DNA of 64,000 bases from Streptomyces scabiei 87.22 (GTDB lineage: Bacteria; Actinomycetota; Actinomycetes; Streptomycetales; Streptomycetaceae). Below are positions 1-8,366 of this stretch, in pieces (within the stretch, counting starts at the first letter, position 1; every line of letters starts with the position of its first letter). The DNA is taken from assembly GCF_000091305.1 (NCBI RefSeq), contig NC_013929.1, positions 62,001 to 126,000 on the forward strand. The letters are read 5' to 3'. Under the pieces are notes generated by a model. It was not told the DNA's origin. It saw only the letters and a list, made by a program, of their open reading frames with translations, and ran no database searches. Position numbers and translations under genes: made by a program.

Positions 1-55
1 TCGTCCGTATCTCACCTGTTCCGTCCCTCAATGACGAGCTCGAAGGAACCACCAC

Positions 56-211
56 ATGCGCGATTTCCTGAGACCACGCCAGCTCCCAGCCGTCGGAGCG
101 GCCGCCGCCCTGGTTGCGGGGCTGTTCGCCGGTGCCGACAGCGCGGCCGCGGCCAACAGCACCTACTACGTCAACAACCAGGCCGGAGGGGAGGGGGCTC
201 CGTGGCGCTGA
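56..211 (+). pseudogene. N-terminal stub of a secreted protein
   Basis: An ATG preceded by GAAGGAA opens a 51-codon frame. It encodes a clear Sec signal peptide (basic start, Ala/Leu-rich core, Ala-rich cleavage region ending near residue 35). About 15 mature residues follow, starting NSTYYVNNQAG, and then the frame stops. That mature start resembles right-handed beta-helix or other polysaccharide-active secreted enzymes, but too little is left to assign a family. The remainder of the gene is not found downstream, so this is read as a truncated gene. A genuine 51-residue secreted peptide cannot be excluded. Confidence 0.5.
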
Positions 212-555
212 GCGGCCGTCTGCCGGGCCGGAGTTCTGGCGGGCCGCTGTACCCCCGCCGTCACGAATGCGGGCGCGTGAGGCGACCCGGGGCCCGTCCT
301 GGGCTGATGGGGAGCAGCTGCTGCCGCGATGCAGCTGAGGCCGTCACGCTGGTCAGCCGTGCGGGCATCGCCGTGGCTAAGCGTCCGGCTGCACGGAGTC
401 CGTGGTGGTGTTTTGGGGGTCAGGTGGCCGACCGTGGACCGAGGCAGCCTACCGACCCACCCATGTCGCGGACGGCTCCGCATCCGCGATTCACTATGTC
501 ATCTGCATGCAGCGATAGCGATAGCGGTATCGGAACCGGCCTGCCTTCTCGCCTG

Positions 556-715
556 CCAACCTGCGCGGTTCTTCGCCGAACAGGCGGCACGAGCCGCGAC
601 ATGGCGCAAGGTCGGCCACACGAACACGGTTGGCACGGCCGCGGTCGGGGCACGGCGCCGCCCGCCATGCGCTCGACGGCCTCTCGGCCCATCGGTGGCG
701 AGGCCATGTCCTCAT
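556..715. repeat. Inverted duplicate of 7734-7893 (arm 1)
   Basis: About 160 bp is the reverse complement of 7734-7893 with only a handful of mismatches. Neither copy encodes a recognisable protein. The pair could be remnants of the same insertion sequence or duplicated intergenic DNA. It brackets the PucR, esterase and BNR genes, so it is a possible substrate for inversion. Confidence 0.75.
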
Positions 716-921
716 TGGCCGCCCGGACCATGTTCCCGGCCAATCACTCAGCGGTGAGGGAGGTGTGGGGCGGCGGTCACGAGGGGGACGGGTGGTGCCG
801 GCACGGCCAAGAGTGGCCCTGGAAGGTCAAGTCCCAGGCCGCGACGGACGGTCGACCGCCTTGCCCGGGGCCCGCACGCGCACGGCGGTGAAGCGAGAGC
901 GCAATCCGACCTATCGGCTGA

Positions 922-936
922 ATATATCCTATGTTC
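922..936. promoter_or_regulatory. Operator-like site (weak)
   Basis: ATATATCCTATGTTC is an imperfect match to the palindrome ATACATCSGATGTAT that recurs upstream of the fucosidase and sugar-binding-protein genes. It lies about 320 bp upstream of the BNR-domain gene. Such palindromes are typical of FCD-type GntR regulators; the regulator is inferred and is not seen in the window. Confidence 0.35.
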
Positions 937-1042
937 GGAGCAGTTAGCCCTGGGGGTCGGACGCGTCTGCCAGCTGCACTCTCGGGGCTCACCTGGCGAT
1001 TTCTGTCGAGGCCCTAGGCGGACCACCGATGGTGTCCCAGTA

Positions 1043-1057
1043 ATACATCCTATGTTA
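1043..1057. promoter_or_regulatory. Operator-like site upstream of BNR-domain gene
   Basis: ATACATCCTATGTTA matches the left half of the shared palindrome ATACATCSGATGTAT exactly and most of the right half. It sits about 200 bp before the start codon at 1256. Confidence 0.5.
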
Positions 1058-1255
1058 CCCCCGCCGACACATGCTGTTTGTAAGGCCAGTCATGACATCG
1101 TGTGCTGTCCTGCGAACTGCCAAGAGAAGGCCTTGTCGGAGCCGATCACCCGCCGAACTGGCGCTCAGCGGCATGGCGGTCACCCGCGGCGGGCTTCGCC
1201 CATGCGTCCGCAGCCCTGTCTCACGTCAGGTACTACCGACACAGAAGGAACGATC

Positions 1256-3919
1256 ATGCCCATGACACAAAGACGTCGAAGGTTCCTGCCGCGGCTGCGG
1301 GCCACGCTGATCGCCAGTGCCGCCGCCCTGGCGTGCATGCTGGTCACGCTTTCCGCGCCCTTTCCGGCGTCGGCCGTCGACCAAGTGACCAGGACCGATG
1401 ACTTCGAACGCGCCAACGGCTCCCTCGGGGCGAACTGGGCCTCCGACCGAGGAACGTGGTCGATCGCATCCGGTGAAGCCCTCTCCGCTGCCACCCCGAC
1501 GAACGCTGTCGCCACCTACCGTCCGGTTCAGCTCGGTAGCTCGTACACCGTGAGTGCTCAGATCAGGATCGTCAGCAGCTCGCCTTCCGGTGCGGAATGG
1601 AGCGGTATCGCGGCGAACGTACAGGGAACGACCTCGCTGGACTACTACGTCCTGCGCGTGACGACCGCCGGTGGGGCCCGCACGGGGCAGTGGCAGCTGC
1701 TGAAGATGGCGGCCAGCACCACACCGACCGTGCTCGCCCAGGGAAACATGAACGCGCCCTACGGCACATCTCTCGAACTGAACCTCGGTCGCACCGGGAC
1801 CCGTTTCACCGTCTCGGTGCGCAACAGCGACTCCGGGGCCACCCTCGTCGACACGTCGTACACGCTGCCCACCACCGACCCGACCCGTGTGGGCGGCTCC
1901 GCCGGCCTCTACTCGAACACCGGCAACCTGCGCGCGAAGTCGTTCTCCCTCACGACCTCCACCCCGGCCATCACACCTACGGCAACGCGGTCCGATGACT
2001 TCGAACGCGCCAACGGCTCCCTCGGGGCGAACTGGGCCTCCGACCGAGGAACGTGGTCGATCGCATCCGGTGAAGCCCTCTCCGCTGCCACCCCGACGAA
2101 CGCTGTCGCCACCTACCGTCCGGTCCAGCTCGGTAGCTCGTACACCGTGAGTGCTCACATCAGGATCGTCAGCAGCTCCCCTTCCGGTGCGGAATGGAGC
2201 GGTATCGCGGCGAACGTACAGGGAACGACCTCGCTGGACTACTACGTCCTGCGCGTGACGACCGCCGGTGGGGCCCGCACGGGGCAGTGGCAGCTGCTGA
2301 AGATGGCGGCCAGCACCACACCGACCGTGTTGGCCCAGGGAAACATGAACGCGCCCTACGGCACATCTCTCGAACTGAACCTCGGTCGCACCGGGACCCG
2401 TTTCACCGTCTCGGTGCGCAACAGCGACTCCGGGGCCACCCTCGTCGACACGTCGTACACGCTGCCCACCACCGACCCGACCCGTGTGGGCGGCTCCGCC
2501 GGCCTCTACTCGAACACCGGCAACCTGCGCGCGAAGTCGTTCTCCCTCACGACCTCCACCCCGGCCATCTCACCTCCGGGAACGCTCGATTGCACGGTGG
2601 ACAAGGGCTCCTACGACTTCCCCGATGCCCAGCAGCAGGTGCTCCAGACGATCCCGGTGGACACGACGTGGGCCGGCATGCCGGTGACGCAACGGGTACT
2701 GACACACAATGACGATCAGTACGTGGCCTACTACGACGACGCACGCCGGATGACGATCGCGCACCGCAGCCTCTCGGACGACAGCTGGACCACAAAGGTG
2801 CTCCCCTCGACGTTGGGCTGGGACAGCCACAACTACGTCTCGATGGGACTGGACCGCGACGGCAACCTCCATGTGTCCGGCAACATGCACAACGTGGCGC
2901 TGGTGTACTTCCGCACCACCGTGCCCGGCGACGTGACGTCGCTGACCCGGGTGACCACGATGATCGATGCGTCGACCGAGAACTCGGTGACCTATCCGGA
3001 GTTCGTCAACCGCCAGGACGGCAGTCTCGTCTTCAGCCATCGCAATGGTGGGTCAGGTGACGGCGTGACCTACTTCAACGTGTATGACGAGGCCTCCTCC
3101 GCCTGGTCGCGGCTGGTCGACGAGCCGCTCTTCGACGGCGAGGGATCCGACGACAATCCGAGCGGGACGTGGAACGCCTACTTCGAGAACCCCGCCCTCG
3201 GACCAGACGGATGGTTCCACATGATCTGGGTCTGGCGTGACACTGGTGACGCCGCGACCAACAGTCGGCTGAGCTACGCCAAGAGCAGGAACCTCGTCGA
3301 CTGGTTCGACAGTGCCGGCACTGCGCTGACGACCCCGTTCCGGTACGGCGAGGCGGATGTGATCGACCCGGTGCCCAACGGCGGCGGTCTGCTCAACGGC
3401 AACGCGAAGCTCGGCTTCGACGCCGAGGGCACTCCGATCATCAGCTATCACAAGTACGACGGTGACGGGAACTCCCAGATCTACGTCGCGCGCCCCGACG
3501 GATCAGGCGCGTGGGACATCCACCAAGTCAGCGACTGGAAGGGCCGCTGGAGGTTCGGCGGTGGCGGCAGCCTCGTCTTCACAGTGTCCATGCTCGGCTC
3601 CGAGGTGATGGAGGATGGCAACATCCGCGTCGACTTCACTTGCTCGGGTGAACCGCGGAGCATCGTCATCGACGGTGGCCTGCACCCCGTGGCGGAGGCC
3701 GCGACCCCGGCGCTGCCCGCCGAGATCACGGATGTGCGCGGCACCTACCCTGGCCTGGCGGTGCGACTGCAGACCGACCTGGCCGGCCGCAACGACACCG
3801 GCACCTACTATCTCCGCTGGGAATCCCTGCCAGCAAACCAGGACAAGCCGCGCACGGACTGGCCTGCGGAGGGAAGTGCGCTGGAGGTGGTGCTCCTGGG
3901 CCCGCCGTCCGCGGGGTAG
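1256..3919 (+). CDS. Secreted BNR-4 beta-propeller protein with duplicated N-terminal modules
   Basis: The 887-residue product starts at the ATG at 1256, with GAAGGAA just upstream; the open frame extends further 5' but without coding character. A Sec signal peptide (RRRRF, hydrophobic core, ending ASA near residue 43) is followed by two almost identical modules of about 195 residues (roughly 48-240 and 247-440). They look like concanavalin-type or 3-keto-disaccharide-hydrolase-type carbohydrate modules. The rest (about 445-887) is a BNR repeat-containing (BNR_4 type) propeller, with blades marked by SHNYVSMGLD, YPEFV and SYHKYDGDG. This fold occurs in polysaccharide lyases such as ulvan-lyase families, so an extracellular lyase or glycan-binding role is inferred. 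The exact substrate cannot be read from sequence. Nearby genes point to fucose- or uronate-rich glycans. Confidence 0.75.
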   Translation: MPMTQRRRRFLPRLRATLIASAAALACMLVTLSAPFPASAVDQVTRTDDFERANGSLGANWASDRGTWSIASGEALSAATPTNAVATYRPVQLGSSYTVSAQIRIVSSSPSGAEWSGIAANVQGTTSLDYYVLRVTTAGGARTGQWQLLKMAASTTPTVLAQGNMNAPYGTSLELNLGRTGTRFTVSVRNSDSGATLVDTSYTLPTTDPTRVGGSAGLYSNTGNLRAKSFSLTTSTPAITPTATRSDDFERANGSLGANWASDRGTWSIASGEALSAATPTNAVATYRPVQLGSSYTVSAHIRIVSSSPSGAEWSGIAANVQGTTSLDYYVLRVTTAGGARTGQWQLLKMAASTTPTVLAQGNMNAPYGTSLELNLGRTGTRFTVSVRNSDSGATLVDTSYTLPTTDPTRVGGSAGLYSNTGNLRAKSFSLTTSTPAISPPGTLDCTVDKGSYDFPDAQQQVLQTIPVDTTWAGMPVTQRVLTHNDDQYVAYYDDARRMTIAHRSLSDDSWTTKVLPSTLGWDSHNYVSMGLDRDGNLHVSGNMHNVALVYFRTTVPGDVTSLTRVTTMIDASTENSVTYPEFVNRQDGSLVFSHRNGGSGDGVTYFNVYDEASSAWSRLVDEPLFDGEGSDDNPSGTWNAYFENPALGPDGWFHMIWVWRDTGDAATNSRLSYAKSRNLVDWFDSAGTALTTPFRYGEADVIDPVPNGGGLLNGNAKLGFDAEGTPIISYHKYDGDGNSQIYVARPDGSGAWDIHQVSDWKGRWRFGGGGSLVFTVSMLGSEVMEDGNIRVDFTCSGEPRSIVIDGGLHPVAEAATPALPAEITDVRGTYPGLAVRLQTDLAGRNDTGTYYLRWESLPANQDKPRTDWPAEGSALEVVLLGPPSAG
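1395..2588 (+). repeat. Tandem 597-bp intragenic duplication
   Basis: Two direct repeats with a 597-bp period (1395-1991 and 1992-2588) encode the two N-terminal modules of the BNR protein. They differ at only a few bases over most of their length, including at silent positions, so the duplication is recent or maintained by gene conversion. Confidence 0.9.
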
Positions 3920-4008
3920 AAGGCGGCTGCTCTCCGCAACGTCGGTTCTGCAGGGCGAGCTCAGGCGAACCCGTCTCGCTGAGCGCCAGCACCAGCACAC
4001 ACACGTCT

Positions 4009-4069
4009 GCGGCCTTCGTACCGATCCTGTGTTTCCAGACCTGGAACACAGGATCAGGGCGAAGGCCGC
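4009..4069 (+). terminator. Long hairpin downstream of the BNR gene
   Basis: A stem of about 28 bp with few mismatches (left arm from GCGGCCTTCG, right arm ending CGAAGGCCGC) closes on a 2-nt loop. It starts 90 bp after the BNR gene stop. There is no T-run, as usual in high-GC actinobacteria. It would act as a transcription terminator, although a small palindromic mobile unit is also possible. Confidence 0.55.
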
Positions 4070-4182
4070 CGTGCACTGCGGGGACCAGGCAGACACAGCG
4101 ATAGACCGGTTCAGAACGAGGAAGCTGTCGGTGCAGGGGGCCGCATTGGACTGGAGGCCTCGCCGAACGTGGGCCTTGCCCC

Positions 4183-4433
4183 TTGATCAACCTCCCCGTG
4201 GTGAGCACTTCCAGCACCACCGCGGTCAAACAGGCGTCCACCTTCACGGCCGTCGCCGGACTGGCCGACGCGGGCGGCTACTCGTTCCGCGACAGCTCCG
4301 GCAACTACCTTCGCCGGTACGTCGACCTTCGCGAAGGACGCCACGTTCATCGCCCGGACGGGCACGGCGTCGGGCTCGGTTCGCTTCGAGTCGTACAACT
4401 ACCCGGGCTACTTCCTGCGCCACTACAACTAAG
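4183..4433 (+). pseudogene. C-terminal AbfB-type (CBM42) arabinose-binding module remnant
   Basis: The frame first reads STSSTTAVKQASTFTAVAGL and then FRDSSGNYLRRY, the pattern of an AbfB/CBM42 repeat. After a frameshift near 4320 it continues DATFIARTGTASGSVRFES and ends YNYPGYFLRHYN before TAA, the typical close of the module. The catalytic part of the arabinofuranosidase or other hydrolase that would carry it is missing. This is a gene remnant in a polysaccharide-degradation neighbourhood. Confidence 0.7.
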
Positions 4434-4570
4434 GAAGACGGATTTCCGCACCCCCTGGACGAAGCGCTGTACCACCCGGAAGACCTGCGGCCCTGACCGA
4501 AGGCTTTCACCGGACCGTCCGGTGACCGCCTGGTATGGGTCACCTCCCCTGTACCTCGCCTGCATCTCCC

Positions 4571-5722
4571 CTATGCGCGCCCCAAATGCCGCATGGCCAG
4601 GGCCAGTTGCAGCCTGAGTCGGCCCTGTGGGGTACGGACGGCCCACCCGAGCAGCGCCTCGGCGTGGCCCAACCGGTCCTGGAGCGTGGAGTGGTGGACG
4701 TTGACCTCGACGGCGGCTGCCCGCAGGCTCGCCGTCGAGGCGACCGCGTGCAACGTCGTCAGCATCCAGGGCGCGTCCGCGACCGCCGCATCCAGCGCCC
4801 GCACATCGGGCGGCGGATCGGCCCCCGGCACGACAAGCTCGGCGAGCAGCCCGATACCGCCGAGCTCATCGGCGTACACGACCCGGGGTCCGGGGTCGTG
4901 CGGGGTGCCGTCGGCGGTGAAACGGAGCGCGGTGCGGGCGGCGGCCCAGGAGTCCGGCAGTTCGAGCAGGGGCACGGCGGGGCCGACACCGACCCGGCCC
5001 GGTGGGAGGGCGGTGCCGGCGGATCCGGCGTCGAGGTGCGCCGGTCCCGGGTCCGCGGTGGCGGGTCCGGCGTGGGTCGGTGCGGTGCCCCGGGCCGGTA
5101 CCGGTGCCGGCCCGGGGGTGGACGGCCGGGCGTGCGGGTGGATCGGTCCACGCCGGGCGGAGGCGTTCACGATGCGGGGCGGGCCGTCGAACGGCGCGGC
5201 CACGCGGGCCCGGGTGGCCGGGTCCAGGCCCAGTTGCCGGGCCGCGTGCAGCCGTACCTGCTCGGGTGCGGTGGCGTCGAGGAGGGTTTCCACGAGCGCC
5301 GGGTCGTCGGCGTGGGCCGTCGGTGCGCGGCCACGGGTGCGGTCGAGGACGACGCGGATGGCAGCCGCCGCCCGTTCGAGGGTCACCGCGTCGACGACGC
5401 TGGGTGCCCCCGCCCGCTCCAGCCACAGCGCCGGGGCACCGTCCGGCGACAGCGCGGCGGACGGCCACGCGGGGTCGGGAGACTGGTCCGTGTCCCGGCG
5501 GTGCCCGTCGGTCTCGACCCGCAGACGTACCCGCCGCCCGGCGTCGGCGAGCCGCGCCGGACACCCGGCCAGCACGGCGACCCCGCGCACCATCGCCTCA
5601 AGACCGGCCCGGTGCTCGGCCAGCCGGTCGAAGTAGGCGATGACCCGGACGGCGGCGCCGGCATCCGGATCCAGTGCGGTCAGCCGCCCCGCCAGCTCTT
5701 TCATGGCCCCATGGTGCGCCAA
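4571..5722 (-). CDS. PucR/CdaR-type transcriptional regulator
   Basis: The product is 383 residues; a second ATG six codons in (5704) is also possible. The last 60 or so residues form the PucR C-terminal helix-turn-helix: LTTLHAVASTASLRAAAVEV, then HHSTLQDRLGHAEALLGW, then RLRLQLALAMRHLG. The middle has the GGDEF-like fold common in CdaR/PucR proteins, with a variable Pro/Ala-rich linker. These regulators sense small metabolites such as purine breakdown products, sugar acids or amino acids and usually control adjacent catabolic genes. It is read away from the esterase gene with a 230-bp gap, so the target is uncertain. Confidence 0.75.
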   Translation of the reverse strand: MAHHGAMKELAGRLTALDPDAGAAVRVIAYFDRLAEHRAGLEAMVRGVAVLAGCPARLADAGRRVRLRVETDGHRRDTDQSPDPAWPSAALSPDGAPALWLERAGAPSVVDAVTLERAAAAIRVVLDRTRGRAPTAHADDPALVETLLDATAPEQVRLHAARQLGLDPATRARVAAPFDGPPRIVNASARRGPIHPHARPSTPGPAPVPARGTAPTHAGPATADPGPAHLDAGSAGTALPPGRVGVGPAVPLLELPDSWAAARTALRFTADGTPHDPGPRVVYADELGGIGLLAELVVPGADPPPDVRALDAAVADAPWMLTTLHAVASTASLRAAAVEVNVHHSTLQDRLGHAEALLGWAVRTPQGRLRLQLALAMRHLGRA

Positions 5723-5953
5723 GGGGCCACGTTTCGTGGAGTGTGTACGCTCACAGGTCGCGCGGGGGAGTGCGGCACGGGCCGCCTCCCCCGCGCGACC
5801 GCCGCGTACGCGCCCCTGAAGGGGCGCGGGGAACTACGCGACCAACCCCCTGCGCAACCCGCGGCGAAAGAAACCGCCTCCCCCACCACGCGTGGGCAGG
5901 CGGGTGCGCGGTGGCAGCCGCGCGTCAGCCACACCCCCCGGTACCCAGCCCCG

Positions 5954-6928
5954 TCACTCTGCGAGGAGCCTGCGCAGCCACGCCACCTGGGCCGCCTGGC
6001 ATGCCTGGGAGAGGACCGCCTGGGGGGCGAAGCTTTCGAAGCCGTGGAAGCCGCCCGGCCACACGTGCAGCTCGGCGGCACCGCCGGCCTGCCACAGGCG
6101 GGTGGCGTAGGCGACCACTTCGTCGCGGAACGTTTCGGCGGAGCCGACGTCGAGGAAGGCCGGGGGCAGCCCGGTCAGGTCGTCCGCGCGGGCCGGGGCG
6201 GCGTACGGGGAGACATCCGGGCCGCCGCGCCGCTCACCCAGCAGCGCGGTCCAGCCGGTGTCGTTGGCCGTGCGGTCCCACGCGCCGAGGCCCTCCATCT
6301 GGTACACGGAGGGGGTGTCGTTGCGGTCGTCGAGCATCGGGCACATCAGCATCTGGCCGACGGGGCGCGGACCCTTGCGGTCCCTGAGGAGCAGGGCCAG
6401 CGCGGCCGTCAGGCCACCGCCCGCGCTGGCCCCCGTGATGACGATCCGCTCGGCGTCGGCGCCGATCTCCTCGGCGTGGTCGGCGATCCACAGCAGCCCG
6501 GCGTACACGTCGTCGATGGGCGCCGGGTACGGGTTCTCCGGTGCCAGGCGGTACTCGACGGACACCACGACCGCGCCCAGCTCATTGGCCCAGCGCAGCG
6601 GGGCGTCCACGCCGACGCGGTTGTTGCCGAGCACCATGCCGCCGCCGTGGACGTGGTAGATCACGGGCAGCGGACCGTCCGTCGCCGGATCGACCGGCCG
6701 GCAGATCAGCAGCGAGATGTCGGGCGCGTTCTCGGGACCCGGCACGACCCGGTCCTCGACCTCGAACGCCCCGCCCAAGGTCAGGTCCATGTCCGCCCAC
6801 ATCTCTATACCGGGACCGTTACGGGTGGCTTCGATCTCGTCCATGGTCAGCTGGGTCAGCAACGTGTCCTTGATCATCTCCAGGGCGGCGGCGAGTTCCG
6901 GGTCGAACGGGGGCGGCGTGAGCGTCAT
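5954..6928 (-). CDS. Alpha/beta-hydrolase esterase, hormone-sensitive lipase family
   Basis: The 324-residue cytoplasmic protein carries the HSL-family oxyanion-hole motif HVHGGGMVLGNN (around residues 90-101) and the nucleophile elbow GASAGG (around 165-170). An Asp-containing segment PPAFLDVGSAETFRDE and a C-terminal HGFE supply the acid and the catalytic histidine. There is no signal peptide. The family hydrolyses short-chain carboxylic esters, for example deacetylation of sugars or small esters. It lies in a polysaccharide-use region, so removal of acetyl groups from imported oligosaccharides is a plausible but unproven role. A palindrome CATCTCGGGAGATG at 7056-7069, about 130 bp upstream, may be its operator. 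Confidence 0.85.
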   Translation of the reverse strand: MTLTPPPFDPELAAALEMIKDTLLTQLTMDEIEATRNGPGIEMWADMDLTLGGAFEVEDRVVPGPENAPDISLLICRPVDPATDGPLPVIYHVHGGGMVLGNNRVGVDAPLRWANELGAVVVSVEYRLAPENPYPAPIDDVYAGLLWIADHAEEIGADAERIVITGASAGGGLTAALALLLRDRKGPRPVGQMLMCPMLDDRNDTPSVYQMEGLGAWDRTANDTGWTALLGERRGGPDVSPYAAPARADDLTGLPPAFLDVGSAETFRDEVVAYATRLWQAGGAAELHVWPGGFHGFESFAPQAVLSQACQAAQVAWLRRLLAE

Positions 6929-7733
6929 TGCCTGTGCTCCTCATGCTGCGTGTGGCGGATCGTACGGCGATGATCCGCGCGTACGCCGGGCTCCGGCACG
7001 CCGCCGTACGGCGGGACTTGCCCGCCGTTTGGCGGGTAGCGCGGATGAAAGCGCTCATCTCGGGAGATGAAGAGGCCGTTTCGCTCATCAAAGTACCTAT
7101 TCGTTCTGCCGTAGACATGCCATGTTTCGCAGAGGACCGGGGCGCGATTCCCCGGAGGTGCCGCCCAGGTTCAGGTACGGCGCATACGGCTACGAAGGCG
7201 TCACCCGCGTCGTCACCTCCGCCAGCAGCACATCGGTCACCGCCAGCGGGCAGACCCTCGTGGTCGCCAGGGCCATCAACGTGCTGCTGACCAAGCCCGG
7301 CCGATGCGAGACGCCCACCGACCGGAACCCCCAGTCCCCCACAGGCCACTCTCGCGGGCCTCACGGCCGAGTACGCCACCCTGCTCAGCCGCCACGCCCC
7401 GCGGCACCAGGCGATGCACGACCTCCAGCCGCGACCTGAAGGTCTCCGACGCTAATTTCCTCCCCAGGGAGGAACCCAGTGTCGTAGTTGATGCCCCGTG
7501 CACGCACGTCAGTGTCCCTTCACATAACCGTTGCCGTGTTCCAGCAAGTCAAAGACGCGCTCGGTGTCCCTTGCCAGCGGGGGAACGGTTACCGAAGGTG
7601 TCAGCGAATCCGGAAGAACCCAGTGACTTGACAGACGATCACCCCGGCACGATCAAGAACTCCACCTGCACGAGAACGCCATCCGCAGCCCACACCAGAC
7701 CCGCGACCAACCACTTCAGGATGGATAATCCTC

Positions 7734-7893
7734 AATGAGGACATGGCCTCGCCACCGATGAGCCGAGAGGTTGTCGAGCGCATGGCGGGCGGCGCCGTGC
7801 CCCGACCGCGGCCGTGCCGACCGTGTTCGTGTGGCCGACCTTGCGCCATGTCGCGGCTCGTGCCGCCTGTTCGGCGAAGAACCGCGCAGGTTG
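7734..7893. repeat. Inverted duplicate of 556-715 (arm 2)
   Basis: Reverse complement of 556-715 over about 160 bp with a few mismatches. Homology ends abruptly at both sides. No function is recognised. Confidence 0.75.
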
Positions 7894-8148
7894 GCCTCAC
7901 CACCCCTGACGCGTGGCTTGGCCCACGTCGCGGGACAGGGCGCGGCTCGGGCAGTGCGCCGGCAGCGTGGGCGGGGTCACCCCGCGGCGACCGCCGTACG
8001 GTCGCTGCTGTGGTCAGGACCTTTGGGTGATCTCTCCGTCTCCGCCTCCGGATGGAGACGGCAGGCCGGGGCGGCCACGCTCACCGCGGCGACCACCTGC
8101 TTGTCTCGTCCCGTTCGCGCGGGCCGCCCTTGGCCTGTACCTCCTGAA

Positions 8149-8163
8149 GAGATCCGATGTATA
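8149..8163. promoter_or_regulatory. Operator-like site upstream of fucosidase
   Basis: AGAGATCCGATGTAT keeps the full right half of the palindrome ATACATCSGATGTAT. It is about 200 bp upstream of the fucosidase start. A weaker copy of the core (CAATCCGATGA) lies at about 8270-8280. Confidence 0.45.
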
Positions 8164-8366
8164 GCCCAACCTCGGCGCTCCCTCCCTCTTCGGAACCCTT
8201 CAGAGGCCCATTGCTGCCAGGGATTATCGTCTTGCCCCTAGACGCGGCCACCGCCGTACTCATATAAATCAATCCGATGACTCCTCGGGTGTGACGCGGA
8301 GTGGAGCGCCCAAGCCGTCCGCTCGTAACGCCTGCCTTCCCTCTCCCTGACACATGGAGCCGCACC

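Larger units (their letters stand above)
212..1255. other. Long non-coding stretch with IS-like debris and two operator-like sites
   Basis: No frame here has convincing coding character; the open frames overlap one another and have no recognisable domains. The stretch holds one arm of a distant inverted duplication (556-715) and two near-palindromic sites (922-936, 1043-1057) upstream of the BNR-domain gene. Confidence 0.5.
6929..8366. other. 1.4-kb intergenic stretch with gene fragments
   Basis: No intact gene is visible. A fragment at about 7150-7310 (+) reads VTRVVTSASSTSVTASGQ and then VVARAINVLLTKP, resembling part of a secreted hydrolase. A second fragment, about 7335-7440 (+), reads LAGLTAEYATLLSRHAPRHQ. 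The palindrome CATCTCGGGAGATG is at 7056-7069. One arm of a distant inverted repeat is at 7734-7893, and an operator-like site lies at 8149-8163. Confidence 0.45.

Noticed and set aside
4535..6973. 812-codon plus-strand open frame
   Set aside because: It is antisense to the PucR-type and esterase genes, has Arg/Gly-rich composition and no domain; a high-GC shadow frame.
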